A stretch of 57,337 nucleotides of DNA, from the NCBI GenBank assembly GCA_016220085.1, contig JACRIN010000005.1:1-57337 (forward strand), written 5' to 3'. Below are positions 25,480 to 35,026 of the stretch, in pieces. The stretch's first letter is position 1; every line of letters starts with the position of its first letter. The position numbers and the translations under genes are program-made. Under the pieces are notes generated by a model. That model saw only the letters and a program-made list of their open reading frames with translations, was not told where the DNA came from and ran no database searches. The DNA comes from Planctomycetota bacterium. Lineage in GTDB: Bacteria; Planctomycetota; UBA1135; GCA-002686595.

Positions 25480-26049
25480 TCAATTCCATTCCGGCGCCGG
25501 GGGCTCGTTCTCGAGGCCCTCTAGCTCGCCGCGAATCGTGCGCAAGACGTCGCGCCATAGGTTCTCCGGGTCGCGGCGAAACACGTCCTCCGGCGCGCAC
25601 GGCGCCGGTACCCACGAGCCGCCCGCGAGCTCGGCTTCGAGCTGACCCGCGCCCCAGCCCGCGTAACCGACCAACAGGCGCACGCGATCCTCGGTCGCCT
25701 CCTGCTCCGCGATGAAGCGCGCGACTTGGTCGAGCTCGCCGCCGATCCACAGGCCGGGCACGAGCTCGACGCCGCCGTCGATGTGATCGGGCGTGCGGTG
25801 CAGGATCTGCATCGAGTTCAACTGCACCGGACCGCCGACGTAGATCGGATGGTCGTAGCAGCCGAGCGTCGGATGCTCCGACAGCAGCGTGCGCGTCGTG
25901 TACTCCGAGCGACGGTTGAGGACGAGCCCGTACGCGCCGTCGCTCGCGTGCTGACACACCAGCACCACCGCGTGCATGAAGTTCGGGTCGAGCATCTCCG
26001 GCGTCGCGGCGAGGAGCGTGCCCGGCTCGCAGTGGAGCTTGATCGACAT
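25480..26049 (-). CDS. yqgE: YqgE/AlgH family protein (UPF0301)
   Basis: It has 189 residues. Family landmarks are LLAATPEMLDPNFMHAVVLVCQH near the N-terminus, GAYGLVLNR, then YVGGPVQ and LVGYAGWGAGQLEAEL, followed by SWVPAPC. This matches UPF0301 proteins along their whole length. Function is not settled; AlgH in Pseudomonas influences alginate and other gene expression. The frame ends 57 bases before the AsmA-like start. A promoter-like TTGCGG-17-TAGATT sits just ahead of the ATG, so the gene is probably expressed on its own with a very short leader. Confidence 0.93.
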   Translation of the reverse strand: MSIKLHCEPGTLLAATPEMLDPNFMHAVVLVCQHASDGAYGLVLNRRSEYTTRTLLSEHPTLGCYDHPIYVGGPVQLNSMQILHRTPDHIDGGVELVPGLWIGGELDQVARFIAEQEATEDRVRLLVGYAGWGAGQLEAELAGGSWVPAPCAPEDVFRRDPENLWRDVLRTIRGELEGLENEPPAPEWN

Positions 26050-26055
26050 GGCGTG

Positions 26056-26084
26056 AATCTAGGCAGCCGACCACGCGCCCGCAA
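26056..26084 (-). promoter_or_regulatory. Putative sigma-70-type promoter of yqgE
   Basis: On the minus strand TTGCGG (26084-26079) and TAGATT (26061-26056) are 17 bases apart. The -10 ends 6 bases before the ATG, implying a leaderless transcript. Assignment is by pattern only. Confidence 0.38.
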
Positions 26085-26103
26085 CGAGCGCCGGCCGCGT
26101 CGC

Positions 26104-26304
26104 TCACGGCGCGAAGCCGCTGCACGCCAACACCGGCTGCGGCGGGTACTTCGGGAAGCGCGGATCGGTCTTGGCGAGCGCGCAGAGCAGGAACACCGAG
26201 CCCTTGGCGCTCTCGACGAGCTGCACGTGGCGGCAGCGAGCGCAGAGGCTCGCGCGCGCGACCGGCGGGAGCTTCGGACCGAGGTCTCTCGGCTCGCTGC
26301 TCAT
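26104..26304 (-). CDS. Small four-cysteine protein, coupled to the rRNA methyltransferase
   Basis: It has 66 residues. A CARC pair near residue 21 and two later Cys (LLCALAK and LACSGF) could form one zinc or iron site. The segment GSVFLLCALAKTDPRFPKYP with a closing PQPVLACSGF is, from memory, a common small-protein pattern in planctomycete genomes. Its ATG overlaps the stop of the upstream methyltransferase gene as ATGA. No function is known; a role in RNA or ribosome biology is suggested only by the coupling. Confidence 0.72.
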   Translation of the reverse strand: MSSEPRDLGPKLPPVARASLCARCRHVQLVESAKGSVFLLCALAKTDPRFPKYPPQPVLACSGFAP

Positions 26305-27743
26305 CCGGTGCGCTCCAGGGTGAAGACGGTTTCGAGGTGCGGCGTGTGCGGGAAGAAGTCCAGCGGGCGGACGCGGACCAGGCGCCAGCCGGCGGTGACG
26401 AGCTCGGCCGCGTCGCGCGCGCCGGACGCGGCGTGACACGCGACGTAGACGATCCGCCGCGGCGCGCGGACGATCAACGCGGCGAGCACCTTCGAGTGCA
26501 AGCCCGCACGCGGCGGATCGACGACGGCGAGCGTCGGCTCCCCCGCCGGACGCGCCTCGGCGACCAGAGTGTGCGCGAGATCGCCTGCGACGAACGTCGC
26601 GTTCTCGATCCCGTTCGCCGCCGCCGTCGCGCGCGCGTCGGCGACCGCGGCCTCGACCAGCTCGAAGCCGGTCACCGCGCGCACCCGGCGCGCCAGGTTC
26701 AACCCGAGCGCGCCCGTGCCGCAGTAGAGGTCGTCGACGTGCTCGTCGCCGCCGGGCGCGAGCTCTTCGACGACCGTCTCGAGCAGCGCCTCCGCCTGCG
26801 CGACGTTGGTCTGGAAGAACGAGTTCGACGAGAGACGGAACTCGGTTTCGCCGAGGCGTTCGCGCACGAAGCCCGGGCCCTGGTGGACGAGCTCGCGCTC
26901 CGAAAGCGCGGCTTGCGCGGGCTTCGAGTGCAGGTTCTGGACGAAGGTCGTGATCGCGGGCGCGCGGCGCAGCAGCTCGCGCGCGAACGTCGCCATGCGC
27001 TCGGGCTCCTCGGTCGCGGTCACCAGGTTCGCGAGCAACTCGCCGGTCGCGCGGCTCTCGCGCAAGACCAAGTGCCTCGCGAAGCCGGTGTGGCGCACGA
27101 CGTCCCACGGCGCGAAGTCGAGCTCGCGGCACAGCTCGCGCACGGTGCGGAGCACATGGTTCCCGCGCTCGAACTGGATCTCGCAGCGACCGACGTCGAT
27201 CACCTTGCCGTGGAAGTCGCGCGGGTGCAGGCCGAGCGCGAAATCGGCGACCGCGCCCGCGGGCTCGTCGAGATCGATCCACCGCCGCGCGGAGAACGTG
27301 AAGTCCATCTTCGTGCGGTAGCCGAACACCGCGGGCGCCGGGCGGATCGGTTGGAGTTCGAACGCGCCGAGCGCGAGGCCCGCGCGGGAGAGCGTGCGCT
27401 CCAGCAGGCGCGCCTTCGCCGCGAGCTGCGCGGGGTACGCCGCATCCTGGAAGCTGCAGCCGCCGCACGCCGCGAAATGCGCGCAACGCGGAGCGACGCG
27501 GTCCGCCGACGCGCGCGTCCACGCGAGCACCCGTCCGTGCAGCGCCTGACGCCGGCGGCCGAGCACCTCGATCTCGACCTCGTCGCCCGGCACGCCGCGC
27601 GCGAGCTCGACCGCATACTCGCCGCTCGCGTCGCACGTCCGGCCGCGCGCTCGGCCGCGCTCGTCGAAGCCCTCGACGGTCGCGACGAGGCGATCGCCGT
27701 GGCGGGGCTTCCTGAGGTTGCTCGGGGCGTTGGAGGGGTGCAT
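26301..27743 (-). CDS. rlmD: 23S rRNA/tRNA (uracil-5)-methyltransferase, RlmD/RlmCD-like
   Basis: It has 480 residues. The N-terminal TRAM domain (about 15-75: GDRLVATVEGFDERGRA, VPGDEVEIEVLGRR) is followed by the iron-sulfur motif CAHFAACGGCSFQ and a later Cys in VGRCEIQ, giving four cluster ligands. SAM-binding segments are LYCGTGALGLNLARR and VVDPPRAGL. The catalytic Cys is in VYVACHAASGARD (usually SCNPAT). The enzyme methylates C5 of uridine in rRNA. ATG 27743 is chosen because earlier codons in the open frame are unlike coding sequence and overlap the oxidase operon. It lies 65 bases after ctaF and may be read from that operon. Confidence 0.92.
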   Translation of the reverse strand: MHPSNAPSNLRKPRHGDRLVATVEGFDERGRARGRTCDASGEYAVELARGVPGDEVEIEVLGRRRQALHGRVLAWTRASADRVAPRCAHFAACGGCSFQDAAYPAQLAAKARLLERTLSRAGLALGAFELQPIRPAPAVFGYRTKMDFTFSARRWIDLDEPAGAVADFALGLHPRDFHGKVIDVGRCEIQFERGNHVLRTVRELCRELDFAPWDVVRHTGFARHLVLRESRATGELLANLVTATEEPERMATFARELLRRAPAITTFVQNLHSKPAQAALSERELVHQGPGFVRERLGETEFRLSSNSFFQTNVAQAEALLETVVEELAPGGDEHVDDLYCGTGALGLNLARRVRAVTGFELVEAAVADARATAAANGIENATFVAGDLAHTLVAEARPAGEPTLAVVDPPRAGLHSKVLAALIVRAPRRIVYVACHAASGARDAAELVTAGWRLVRVRPLDFFPHTPHLETVFTLERTG

Positions 27744-27808
27744 CGGAACGCGCGACGGCGGCCGGTCGTTCGGACCGCCGCCGTCGCCATCGGTCGAGGA
27801 AGCGCGCT

Positions 27809-28113
27809 CTACTGGTAGAGCGGCATCCACGAGCGAGTGAAGTAGTCCTGCAGCGTGAATGCGAACAGCGTGAAGAGCCAGATGAAGCCGCCGGCGGCGA
27901 ACATCATCGTCAGCCTCGACTGCCACTTGACGTGCATGAAGTAGAGCACGACCACGCCGGCTTTGACGATCGCGATCGCCATCGCGACCGGGGTGTTGAG
28001 CCAGCCGAAGTCCTTGTAAGCGACGAAGTACGTCAACCACGTACCCGCGATCAACGTGGCGAAAACTAGGAAGTAGACCTTGAGCGGCGTGATGTGCGGA
28101 TGGGTGGAGCTCA

Positions 28114-28114
<1 letters not shown>
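27809..28114 (-). CDS. ctaF: Cytochrome c oxidase subunit IV, bacterial type
   Basis: It has 101 residues and three membrane helices. Features are the family-typical start PLKVYFLVFATLIAGTWLTYF, the second helix VAMAIAIVKAGVVVLYFMHV with the conserved K-A-x-x-V-x-x-Y-F-M-H pattern, and a third helix GGFIWLFTLFAFTL. This is the small bacterial subunit IV of aa3/caa3 oxidases. The ATG overlaps the ctaE stop by one base (TGATG). It is the last oxidase gene of the operon. Confidence 0.93.
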
Positions 28115-28789
<675 letters not shown>

Positions 28790-28797
<8 letters not shown>

Positions 28798-30433
28798 CTT
28801 TGGCCTCCGGTTGGTGACGCGCGCCCTCGGGGTACGCGTAGGCTTCCTCGGTGACGACCGGCACCTTGTCGAAGTTGAAGGTCGTCGGCGGCGAATCGGT
28901 CTCCCACTCGAGGCCCTTCGCGGCCCAGGGGTTCTTGCCCGCGACCTTGCCGAACTTCAGCGACCACGGCAGATAGACCATCGGCAGCAAGTAGCCGAGG
29001 CCGAGCAGCGTGGCGCCCGCCGTCGAGAGCACGTTCAACACCTGCCACTCCTCGGGGTAGAAGTGATAGCGGCGCGGCATGCCCATGTACCCGAGGATGA
29101 ACTGCGGGAAGAAGGTCATGTTGAAGCCGATGAAGATGATCGCGGCGGAAACGCGCCCCATGTTCTCGGGGTACATGCGTCCGAACATCTTCGGCCACCA
29201 GAAGTGGAGCCCGCCCCAGAACGCGGTCACCATTCCACCGACCATCACGTAGTGGAAGTGCGCGACGACGAAGTACGTGTCGTGCATGTGGATGTCGAGG
29301 CCCATCGTGCCGAGGAAGATCCCCGTAAGGCCGCCGACCGTGAACAGGCCGATGAAGGCGATCGCGAAGCACATCGGCGTCGTCATCCAGATGTCGCCCT
29401 TGTACATGGTCGACACCCAGTTGAAGACCTTGATCGCCGACGGCACCGCGACCAGCATCGTGATCACCGAGAACACCACGCCCGCGTAGGTCGATTGACC
29501 CGTCACGAACATGTGGTGGCCCCACACGAAGAAGCCGATCACCGCGATCGCGAGCGACGAGAACGCGACCACCGGGTAGCCGAAGACGCGCTTCTTCGAG
29601 AAGGCGCTGATCAGCTCGCTGATCACGCCCATCGCGGGCAGGATCATGATGTACACGGCCGGGTGGCTGTAGAACCAGAACATGTGCTGGAACAGCACCG
29701 GGTCGCCGCCGTAGGTCGGGTCGAACACGCCGACGTGGAAGAGACGCTCCAGCGCGACCAACACGATCGTGATCGCGACCACCGGAGTGCTCAGCAGGAT
29801 GATCAGACTGGTCGCGTAGTGCGCCCAGATGAACAGCGGCAGGCGGAACCACGTCATCCCCGGCGCGCGCATCTTGTGGATCGTCACCACGAAGTTGAGG
29901 CCGGTCAGGATCGACGAGAAGCCGGTGATGAACACGGCGACCGCCGCGAGGGCGACCTGGCCGTTCGAGTACGTGCTCGAGTACGGCGTGTAGAAGGTCC
30001 AGCCGGTGTCGATGCCCCCCATCGCCGCGGCGAGCAGCGTCAGCAGGATGCCGACGAGGAAGATGTAGTACGAAAGCAGGTTGACCTTCGGGAAGGCTAG
30101 GTCCTTCGCCCCGATCATGATCGGCACCAGGAAGTTGCCGAGCACCGCCGGCACGCCTGGGATCAGGAAGAAGAAGACCATCACCACGCCGTGCATGGTG
30201 AAGATCTTGTTGTAGGTCTCCGACTGCAGCATGTCGCCGGCGGGCGTGGCGAGCTCGAGGCGCACCAGGATGGCGAAGCTGCCGCCGACCAAGATCATGA
30301 ACGCGATCGTGATCAAGTACATGACCGCGATGCGCTTGTGGTCGGTCGAGAAGACCCACGACTTCCAGCCGTAGTCGACGTTGAGATAGTTGGTCCGCGG
30401 CTCGGCCGCGGGAGTGGCGACGGTGCTGCTCAC
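28790..30433 (-). CDS. ctaD: Cytochrome c oxidase subunit I, A2-type heme-copper oxidase
   Basis: It has 547 residues and 12 membrane helices. Heme and CuB ligands are seen in [13 protein letters not shown], in WFYSHPAVY (CuB His and cross-linked Tyr region), in the HH pair of WGHHMF, and in AHFHYVM. The motif YSHPAVY replaces the XGHPEVY Glu of A1 oxidases, so it is an A2-type proton channel with Tyr-Ser, as in Rhodothermus and Thermus caa3. It reduces O2 to water and pumps protons at the inner membrane. Its ATG overlaps ctaC (ATGA). Confidence 0.97.
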
Positions 30434-31383
30434 GGCTTGGCACCTCCTTGGGCGGGATCGGACAACGACTTGAGGTACGCGATCAAGGAGAGGATCTGAT
30501 CCTCACCGAGTTGGCCGGCGTAGGTCGGCATGAGCTGTTGGAAGCCGGCGACGGTCTTCGCGGTCGGCAGCAGGATCGACTCGCGCACGTAGTCCTCGTT
30601 GAAGATGACGCTCGAGCCGTCGGAGAGCTGCACTTGCGTACCCCAGAGGCCCTTGAAGTCGGGGCCGCGGGCGTCGGGCTTGCCCGTGTGGCACGTGTCG
30701 CAGCGCGACGCGGCGAACAGCTTCTCGCCTTGCGCCTGCGGGCTCTCGCCCGCGGCGGCGCCGGCGAGCCAGAGCTCGTAGTCCGCCTGCTCCATCACGA
30801 TGACCGAGCCGATCATCTGCGAGTGCTTGGTGCCGCAGTACTCCGCGCAGAACAGGTGGTACGTGCCCGCCTTCGTCGCCTCGAACCACATCGTCGAGTA
30901 GCGGCCCGGCAGCACGTCGCGCTTGACGCGGAACGCGGGGATGAAGAACGAGTGGATCACGTCCTCGGAGATCATCCGCAGCTGGATCGGCACTCCGACC
31001 GGCACGTGGAGCATGTTGATCTCCCGCTGCCCCGTCGGGTGCTGGATCTTCCACATCCACTGCTTGCCGGTGACGTAGTACTGCTCGGCATGCGCGGGAG
31101 GTCGCGTGATCACGAACCAGATCTTGGTCGACCAGACGAACAGCGCCATCACGATGACGAGCGGCACCACCGTCCAGAAGATCTCGAGCCCGTGCGAACC
31201 GTGGATCTGCACGGCGCCGGCGCTGCCAGGACGGGTCCGGAAGCGGATCGCGAAGACGACCACGAGGGCCGCGACCAGCACCGTGAAGAAGATGCTGATG
31301 ACGACGAGCGCCAAGTAGAAGTAGTCGACCGCGTCGGAGTACGTCGAGGCGCTATCGGGGAATAGGGGAATGCCCTTCCACAT
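30430..31383 (-). CDS. ctaC: Cytochrome c oxidase subunit II with fused cytochrome c (caa3 type)
   Basis: It has 317 residues. Two membrane helices (about 21-46 and 68-92) are followed by the CuA cupredoxin domain: His144 in VIHSFF, Cys179, Cys183, His187 and Met190 in [15 protein letters not shown]-terminal cytochrome c domain has heme site CDTCH (228-232) and likely axial Met in QLMPTYAG. The fused heme means it can accept electrons directly from Alternative Complex III without a separate carrier. It starts 5 bases after the SCO1 gene stop. Confidence 0.97.
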   Translation of the reverse strand: MWKGIPLFPDSASTYSDAVDYFYLALVVISIFFTVLVAALVVVFAIRFRTRPGSAGAVQIHGSHGLEIFWTVVPLVIVMALFVWSTKIWFVITRPPAHAEQYYVTGKQWMWKIQHPTGQREINMLHVPVGVPIQLRMISEDVIHSFFIPAFRVKRDVLPGRYSTMWFEATKAGTYHLFCAEYCGTKHSQMIGSVIVMEQADYELWLAGAAAGESPQAQGEKLFAASRCDTCHTGKPDARGPDFKGLWGTQVQLSDGSSVIFNEDYVRESILLPTAKTVAGFQQLMPTYAGQLGEDQILSLIAYLKSLSDPAQGGAKP

Positions 31384-31388
31384 GGGGT

Positions 31389-32234
31389 CTACCTGCTTTC
31401 ACCGGCCGTGGCAGCACGAAGGCCGGCGGCTTTCTTGGACTCGCGCACCCAATGGCGCACGACGAAGGACGCGATCGCGAGCACGGTGAGCACTCCGAGG
31501 ATGCGCACCACGGACATCACGGCGAGCGTGTAGCGGCCCGTCGCGGGATCGTAGTGGAAGCACATCATCAGGACTTGGTCGACGATCGATCCGACCTTGC
31601 CCTGACCCGCCTCGACCAGACCCAGACGCACGTCGCGTGGGCTGTACTCGATGCCGTAGAAGTACTTGGCGAGCACCCCGCCCGGCCCGACGACGATGAC
31701 GCCGCCGGCGTGAGCGAACTGCTTCTGCTCGGTGTCGTAGACGTAGCGGAAGCCCGCGGCGGCCGTGAGCTCGCGAATCGCGGCCGCGTCGCCGACCAGG
31801 AAGTGCCACGCGGGAGCGACCTCCGGCCGACCGAGATCGCCGACGTAGTTCTGCTTCTTCTTCGCGGCGAGCTCCGGCGTGTCCTTCGGATCGATCGAGA
31901 TCGTGACGATCTCGAAGTCCTTGCCGGGCTCGAGCGAGAGCGCTTTGAGCAAGCGCACTTCCTCGTTGAGCACCTCGGTGCAGAGCATCGGGCACTCGAA
32001 GTACACGAACGAGAGCAGCACGGGCTTCCCGAAGAACTCCGCGAGCTTGCGCGGAGTGCCGGTCTCGTCGCGGAACGTCAGGTCGAGCGGCAGCTTGTCG
32101 CCGAGGCGCTGATCGATGCCGACGTCCTGCGCCGGGCTGAAGCGCTGGACAGGATCGAAACGCTGCGCGGAGGCGACGCTCGCGAACGCGAGCGACACCA
32201 GGCACAGCGTCGAGAAGAGGCGCGTGAAGGTCAT
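31389..32234 (-). CDS. SCO1/SenC copper chaperone for CuA assembly, with C-terminal membrane anchor
   Basis: It has 281 residues. A signal peptide (ending ASVASA) is followed by a thioredoxin-like domain with copper-binding FECPMLCTEV (Cys-x3-Cys) and the distal His in FAHAGGVIVV. A helix near the C-terminus (VVRILGVLTVLAIASFVV) anchors it to the membrane, unlike the usual N-terminal anchor. It delivers copper to CuA of CtaC, the next gene. ATG 32234 is selected because it begins the signal peptide. The preceding 69 codons of the frame do not look coding. Confidence 0.94.
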   Translation of the reverse strand: MTFTRLFSTLCLVSLAFASVASAQRFDPVQRFSPAQDVGIDQRLGDKLPLDLTFRDETGTPRKLAEFFGKPVLLSFVYFECPMLCTEVLNEEVRLLKALSLEPGKDFEIVTISIDPKDTPELAAKKKQNYVGDLGRPEVAPAWHFLVGDAAAIRELTAAAGFRYVYDTEQKQFAHAGGVIVVGPGGVLAKYFYGIEYSPRDVRLGLVEAGQGKVGSIVDQVLMMCFHYDPATGRYTLAVMSVVRILGVLTVLAIASFVVRHWVRESKKAAGLRAATAGESR

Positions 32235-32253
32235 CGTGCGGGGCGCTTGCGGC

Positions 32254-32655
32254 TCACTTGCGATGCGGGAGGCCGCGCTCGGACACGATTTCCAACGCAC
32301 GCTCGACCGGGATCTGGACGACGCCGTTCGTGCGATCGAGCCAGCGGTAGACGCCGATCGCGGTCTGCTGCTCGGTCTTGAATGCGTTCCACTCGGCGCT
32401 CGGCACCGCTTGGAGGCGCGGCGCGGGCGGCTCGGCGACAACGGCGAGCGGATGCGCGACGACGTCCTTGCTCGCTTCGGCGGCGGTGAATGCGTTGTTG
32501 GTCCAGATCATCGCGTAGAAGGTCGCGACGTTCGCGAGCACGAGCAGGATGGTGAAGATCAGGATCGGCTTGACCTTCGGATCTTCCTTCTCGTATCCGG
32601 CGGCGACCGCGGCGGCGTGGCCCGAGGAGGGGGCGGCGGCTTGATGGTTCGACAT
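32254..32655 (-). CDS. Small single-helix membrane protein of the ACIII operon
   Basis: It has 133 residues, with one membrane helix (about 29-50, PILIFTILLVLANVATFYAMI). The outer domain ends IGVYRWLDRTNGVVQIPVERALEIVSERGLP. This ending resembles small proteins often found beside Alternative Complex III genes; a role in maturing or bridging ACIII and the oxidase is inferred from position only. It lies 3 bases after actF and 19 bases before the SCO1 gene. Confidence 0.75.
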   Translation of the reverse strand: MSNHQAAAPSSGHAAAVAAGYEKEDPKVKPILIFTILLVLANVATFYAMIWTNNAFTAAEASKDVVAHPLAVVAEPPAPRLQAVPSAEWNAFKTEQQTAIGVYRWLDRTNGVVQIPVERALEIVSERGLPHRK

Positions 32656-32658
32656 GGC

Positions 32659-33852
32659 TCAGTGTCCGTGCGAGGGCGCGAGCTCGAGCGAGCGCTCCAG
32701 GTAGGTATCCGCCGGCGCGCTCGCGAGTCGCCCCTTCAGCTGATGCATGAAGTAGGCGACCCACAGTCCGCCCATCGCGGCGGGCGTCGCGAGGTACAGC
32801 CAGTGGAAGTGGAAGCCTTCGGTGTGGAAGGCCGGCACGATCAACCAGCTCATGTCGACGAAGCGCATCATCAGGATGAACAGCGCGATCTTCGAGACCA
32901 GCGCCGGGTTCTGCTTCACCTTGCGCGAGAGCAGGATCAGGAACGGCAGCGCGAAGTGGCAGGTCAGCAGGAAGACGAGGATCGCGCGCCAGCTGGTGTA
33001 GCCGCGGTGCATGTACCACGGCGTCTCTTCCGGCAGGTTCGCCGACCAGATGATCAGGAACTGCGAGAGCGTGACGTAGCCCCACAGCAAGGTGAACGCG
33101 AACATCAGCTTGCCCAAGTCGTGGTAGCGCTTGGTCTGCATGATCGCCGAGTACGGCGCGCTCTTCGCGAGCCACGCGCACATCACGATCGTGAACGCCA
33201 TCGTCGACAGGCCTTGGCCGACGACGAACATCACGCCGTAGATCGTCGAGAACCAATGCGGCTCGAGCGACATCGCCCAGTCGGTGACCGCGAACGTCAC
33301 GCTGAGCACGAAGAGCAACGTGCCGACGCCCGCGAGGTTGCGCGTGGTGCGGGCGTAGCGTTCGTCGCGCGTGCGTTCGTAGTGGTCATGACGCGCGCTC
33401 AACACGTACGCGTAGCCGATCCACAGCGCGAAGTAGAGCACCGCGCGGATGTAGAAGCCCTTCGCGTTCAGGTACAGCGACTTGTGCGTCAGGATCGGAT
33501 CCGCGGCGACCACGTCGAGGTGCGACCACTCGTAGAGCTGGTGCAGCCCGATGCCGACGACGATGAAGAACAGCGCGGTCAGCGGCAACGTGCGCATGCC
33601 CGCGTGGTGCACGCGGCGCACCGAGATGCCCCACTTGCCGCCGGTCAGCGTGTGCACGAGCGTCAGCCCGAGGCAACCGAGCGGGAACGCCATCCAGAAG
33701 AGGAAGGCGAGCAAGTAGGACCGGAAGAACTCGGTCGGATCCATCGACCAGCCGGCGCCGGCGCCGATCGCGCCGACGACGCCGACGCCGAGCGCGAGCT
33801 TCTGCACGCCGTCGATGCGTGCGCGCAACGAATCGTTGTTGAGGGCCATCAT
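32659..33852 (-). CDS. actF: Alternative Complex III subunit ActF (NrfD-like membrane protein)
   Basis: It has 397 residues and about ten membrane helices, homologous in layout to ActC. Typical segments are GGKWGISVRRVHHAG, then HLDVVAADPILTHKSLYLN, WAMSLEPHWFSTIYGVMF, LGKLMFAFTLLWGYVTLSQFLIIW and a conserved NLPEETPWY loop. It is part of the membrane sector of the quinol:cytochrome c oxidoreductase and is thought to take part in quinol binding or proton movement. ATG 33852 overlaps the actE stop (ATGA). Confidence 0.95.
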   Translation of the reverse strand: MMALNNDSLRARIDGVQKLALGVGVVGAIGAGAGWSMDPTEFFRSYLLAFLFWMAFPLGCLGLTLVHTLTGGKWGISVRRVHHAGMRTLPLTALFFIVVGIGLHQLYEWSHLDVVAADPILTHKSLYLNAKGFYIRAVLYFALWIGYAYVLSARHDHYERTRDERYARTTRNLAGVGTLLFVLSVTFAVTDWAMSLEPHWFSTIYGVMFVVGQGLSTMAFTIVMCAWLAKSAPYSAIMQTKRYHDLGKLMFAFTLLWGYVTLSQFLIIWSANLPEETPWYMHRGYTSWRAILVFLLTCHFALPFLILLSRKVKQNPALVSKIALFILMMRFVDMSWLIVPAFHTEGFHFHWLYLATPAAMGGLWVAYFMHQLKGRLASAPADTYLERSLELAPSHGH

Positions 33853-34484
33853 TGGGCTTGCCCTTCGGGCTTCTGCTGCTCGAGCTTGGTCCGCTCGTCC
33901 GGCGGAACGTCGGCGAGCGTGCCGTTCTGCGAGAGCTGGAGCACGCGGATGTACGCCGCGATGCGCCAGCGATCCTCGGGCTTGACGCGGTCGGAGTAGT
34001 CGAACATCGCTCCGAAGCCGTTGGTCATCACGTCGAAGAAGTAGCCAGGCGGTTGCTCGCGCAAGCGTTGGATGTGGTACGAGGGCGGCCGCTTCATGCC
34101 GCGCTGCACGATCATGCCGTTGCCCGAACCGGTGCGGTCGTGGCACGGAGCACAGTAGATCTCGAAGCGCTCGCGACCGCGCTCCAAGTCGGCGCGCGTG
34201 ATCTCGAACGGGAAGACCTCGGACGGCTTGCCGTCGAGCTTGCCGGTGTGCAGCAGCTCGTCGGCGTTGAGTTGGCCGCGTGCGACGGTGCCGGGCACGG
34301 TCGGACGCATGCCGCGACCGTCGGCGAAGAACGCCGAGCCGCGCATGCCACGCAGCTTGGGCTGGTCGTGCATGTCTTGACGGCAACCGGCGGAGAGGAA
34401 CGCGCCGGCGAACACCGTGATGGTCGCCGTGCGAAGGCCGGCGAGCACCGTGAGGGTCGCCGTGCGAGGAATCGGAGCGCGCAT
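33849..34484 (-). CDS. actE: Alternative Complex III subunit ActE, monoheme cytochrome c lipoprotein
   Basis: It has 211 residues. A lipoprotein signal with Cys in FLSAGC is followed by the mature domain with heme site CAPCH and likely axial Met near IVQRGMKRPPSYH. The segment NPM-like RGSAFFADGRGMRPTVPGTV is typical for ActE. It passes electrons from ActB to the caa3 oxidase on the outer side of the inner membrane. The start overlaps the actD stop by one base (TGATG). Confidence 0.95.
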   Translation of the reverse strand: MRAPIPRTATLTVLAGLRTATITVFAGAFLSAGCRQDMHDQPKLRGMRGSAFFADGRGMRPTVPGTVARGQLNADELLHTGKLDGKPSEVFPFEITRADLERGRERFEIYCAPCHDRTGSGNGMIVQRGMKRPPSYHIQRLREQPPGYFFDVMTNGFGAMFDYSDRVKPEDRWRIAAYIRVLQLSQNGTLADVPPDERTKLEQQKPEGQAQ

Positions 34485-35026
34485 CAGTGAGGAACCTCCT
34501 CGACGAGCAGGGGCTGGGTGCTCGCCAGGACCTTCTTGGCTTCCGCGAGGTCGAAGCGCGGATCCGCGGCTTCGATGCAGAGGAAGAAACGATTGCGGCT
34601 GGCGCGCTCGAACGCCGCCGAGTTGAACAGCGGGTGGTACGGCTGCGGCAGCCCGTTCAGCGCGATCATGCCGATCACCGCGGTCAGCGCGGAGAAGAGC
34701 ACGGTCATCTCGAACGTGATGACGATGAACGACGGCCAGGAGAAGAACGGCCGCCCGCCGACGTTCAGCGGGTAGTCGATCACCGAGATCCACGTCTGCA
34801 TCCCGAAGCCGGTCAGCGCGCCGGTCATGCCGCCGCAGAAGATCAGCGAGGAGAGCTTGGTGGTGTGACCGAGCGCGTGCCCCACCTCGGGCAGCGGCAA
34901 CGGCGAGTAGGCCTCGACCTTCTCGTAGCCCGCGGCCTTGACGCGTTTGCAGGCTTCGACCAGTTCGTCGGCGGAGCCGAATTCGGCGAGCACGCCGTAG
35001 AGCGTCGGAGTCTCGTGGTGCATCAC
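34484..35026 (-). CDS. actD: Alternative Complex III subunit ActD
   Basis: It has 180 residues and two membrane helices (about 80-100 and 120-145). The N-terminal soluble part reads LYGVLAEFGSADELVEACKRVKAAGY, then VEAYSPLPLPEVGHALG, all characteristic of ActD (DUF3341). The loop NVGGRPFFSWPSFIVITFEMTVL joins the helices. It is a structural membrane subunit with a cytosolic N-domain. It overlaps actC by ATGA. Confidence 0.96.
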   Translation of the reverse strand: MMHHETPTLYGVLAEFGSADELVEACKRVKAAGYEKVEAYSPLPLPEVGHALGHTTKLSSLIFCGGMTGALTGFGMQTWISVIDYPLNVGGRPFFSWPSFIVITFEMTVLFSALTAVIGMIALNGLPQPYHPLFNSAAFERASRNRFFLCIEAADPRFDLAEAKKVLASTQPLLVEEVPH

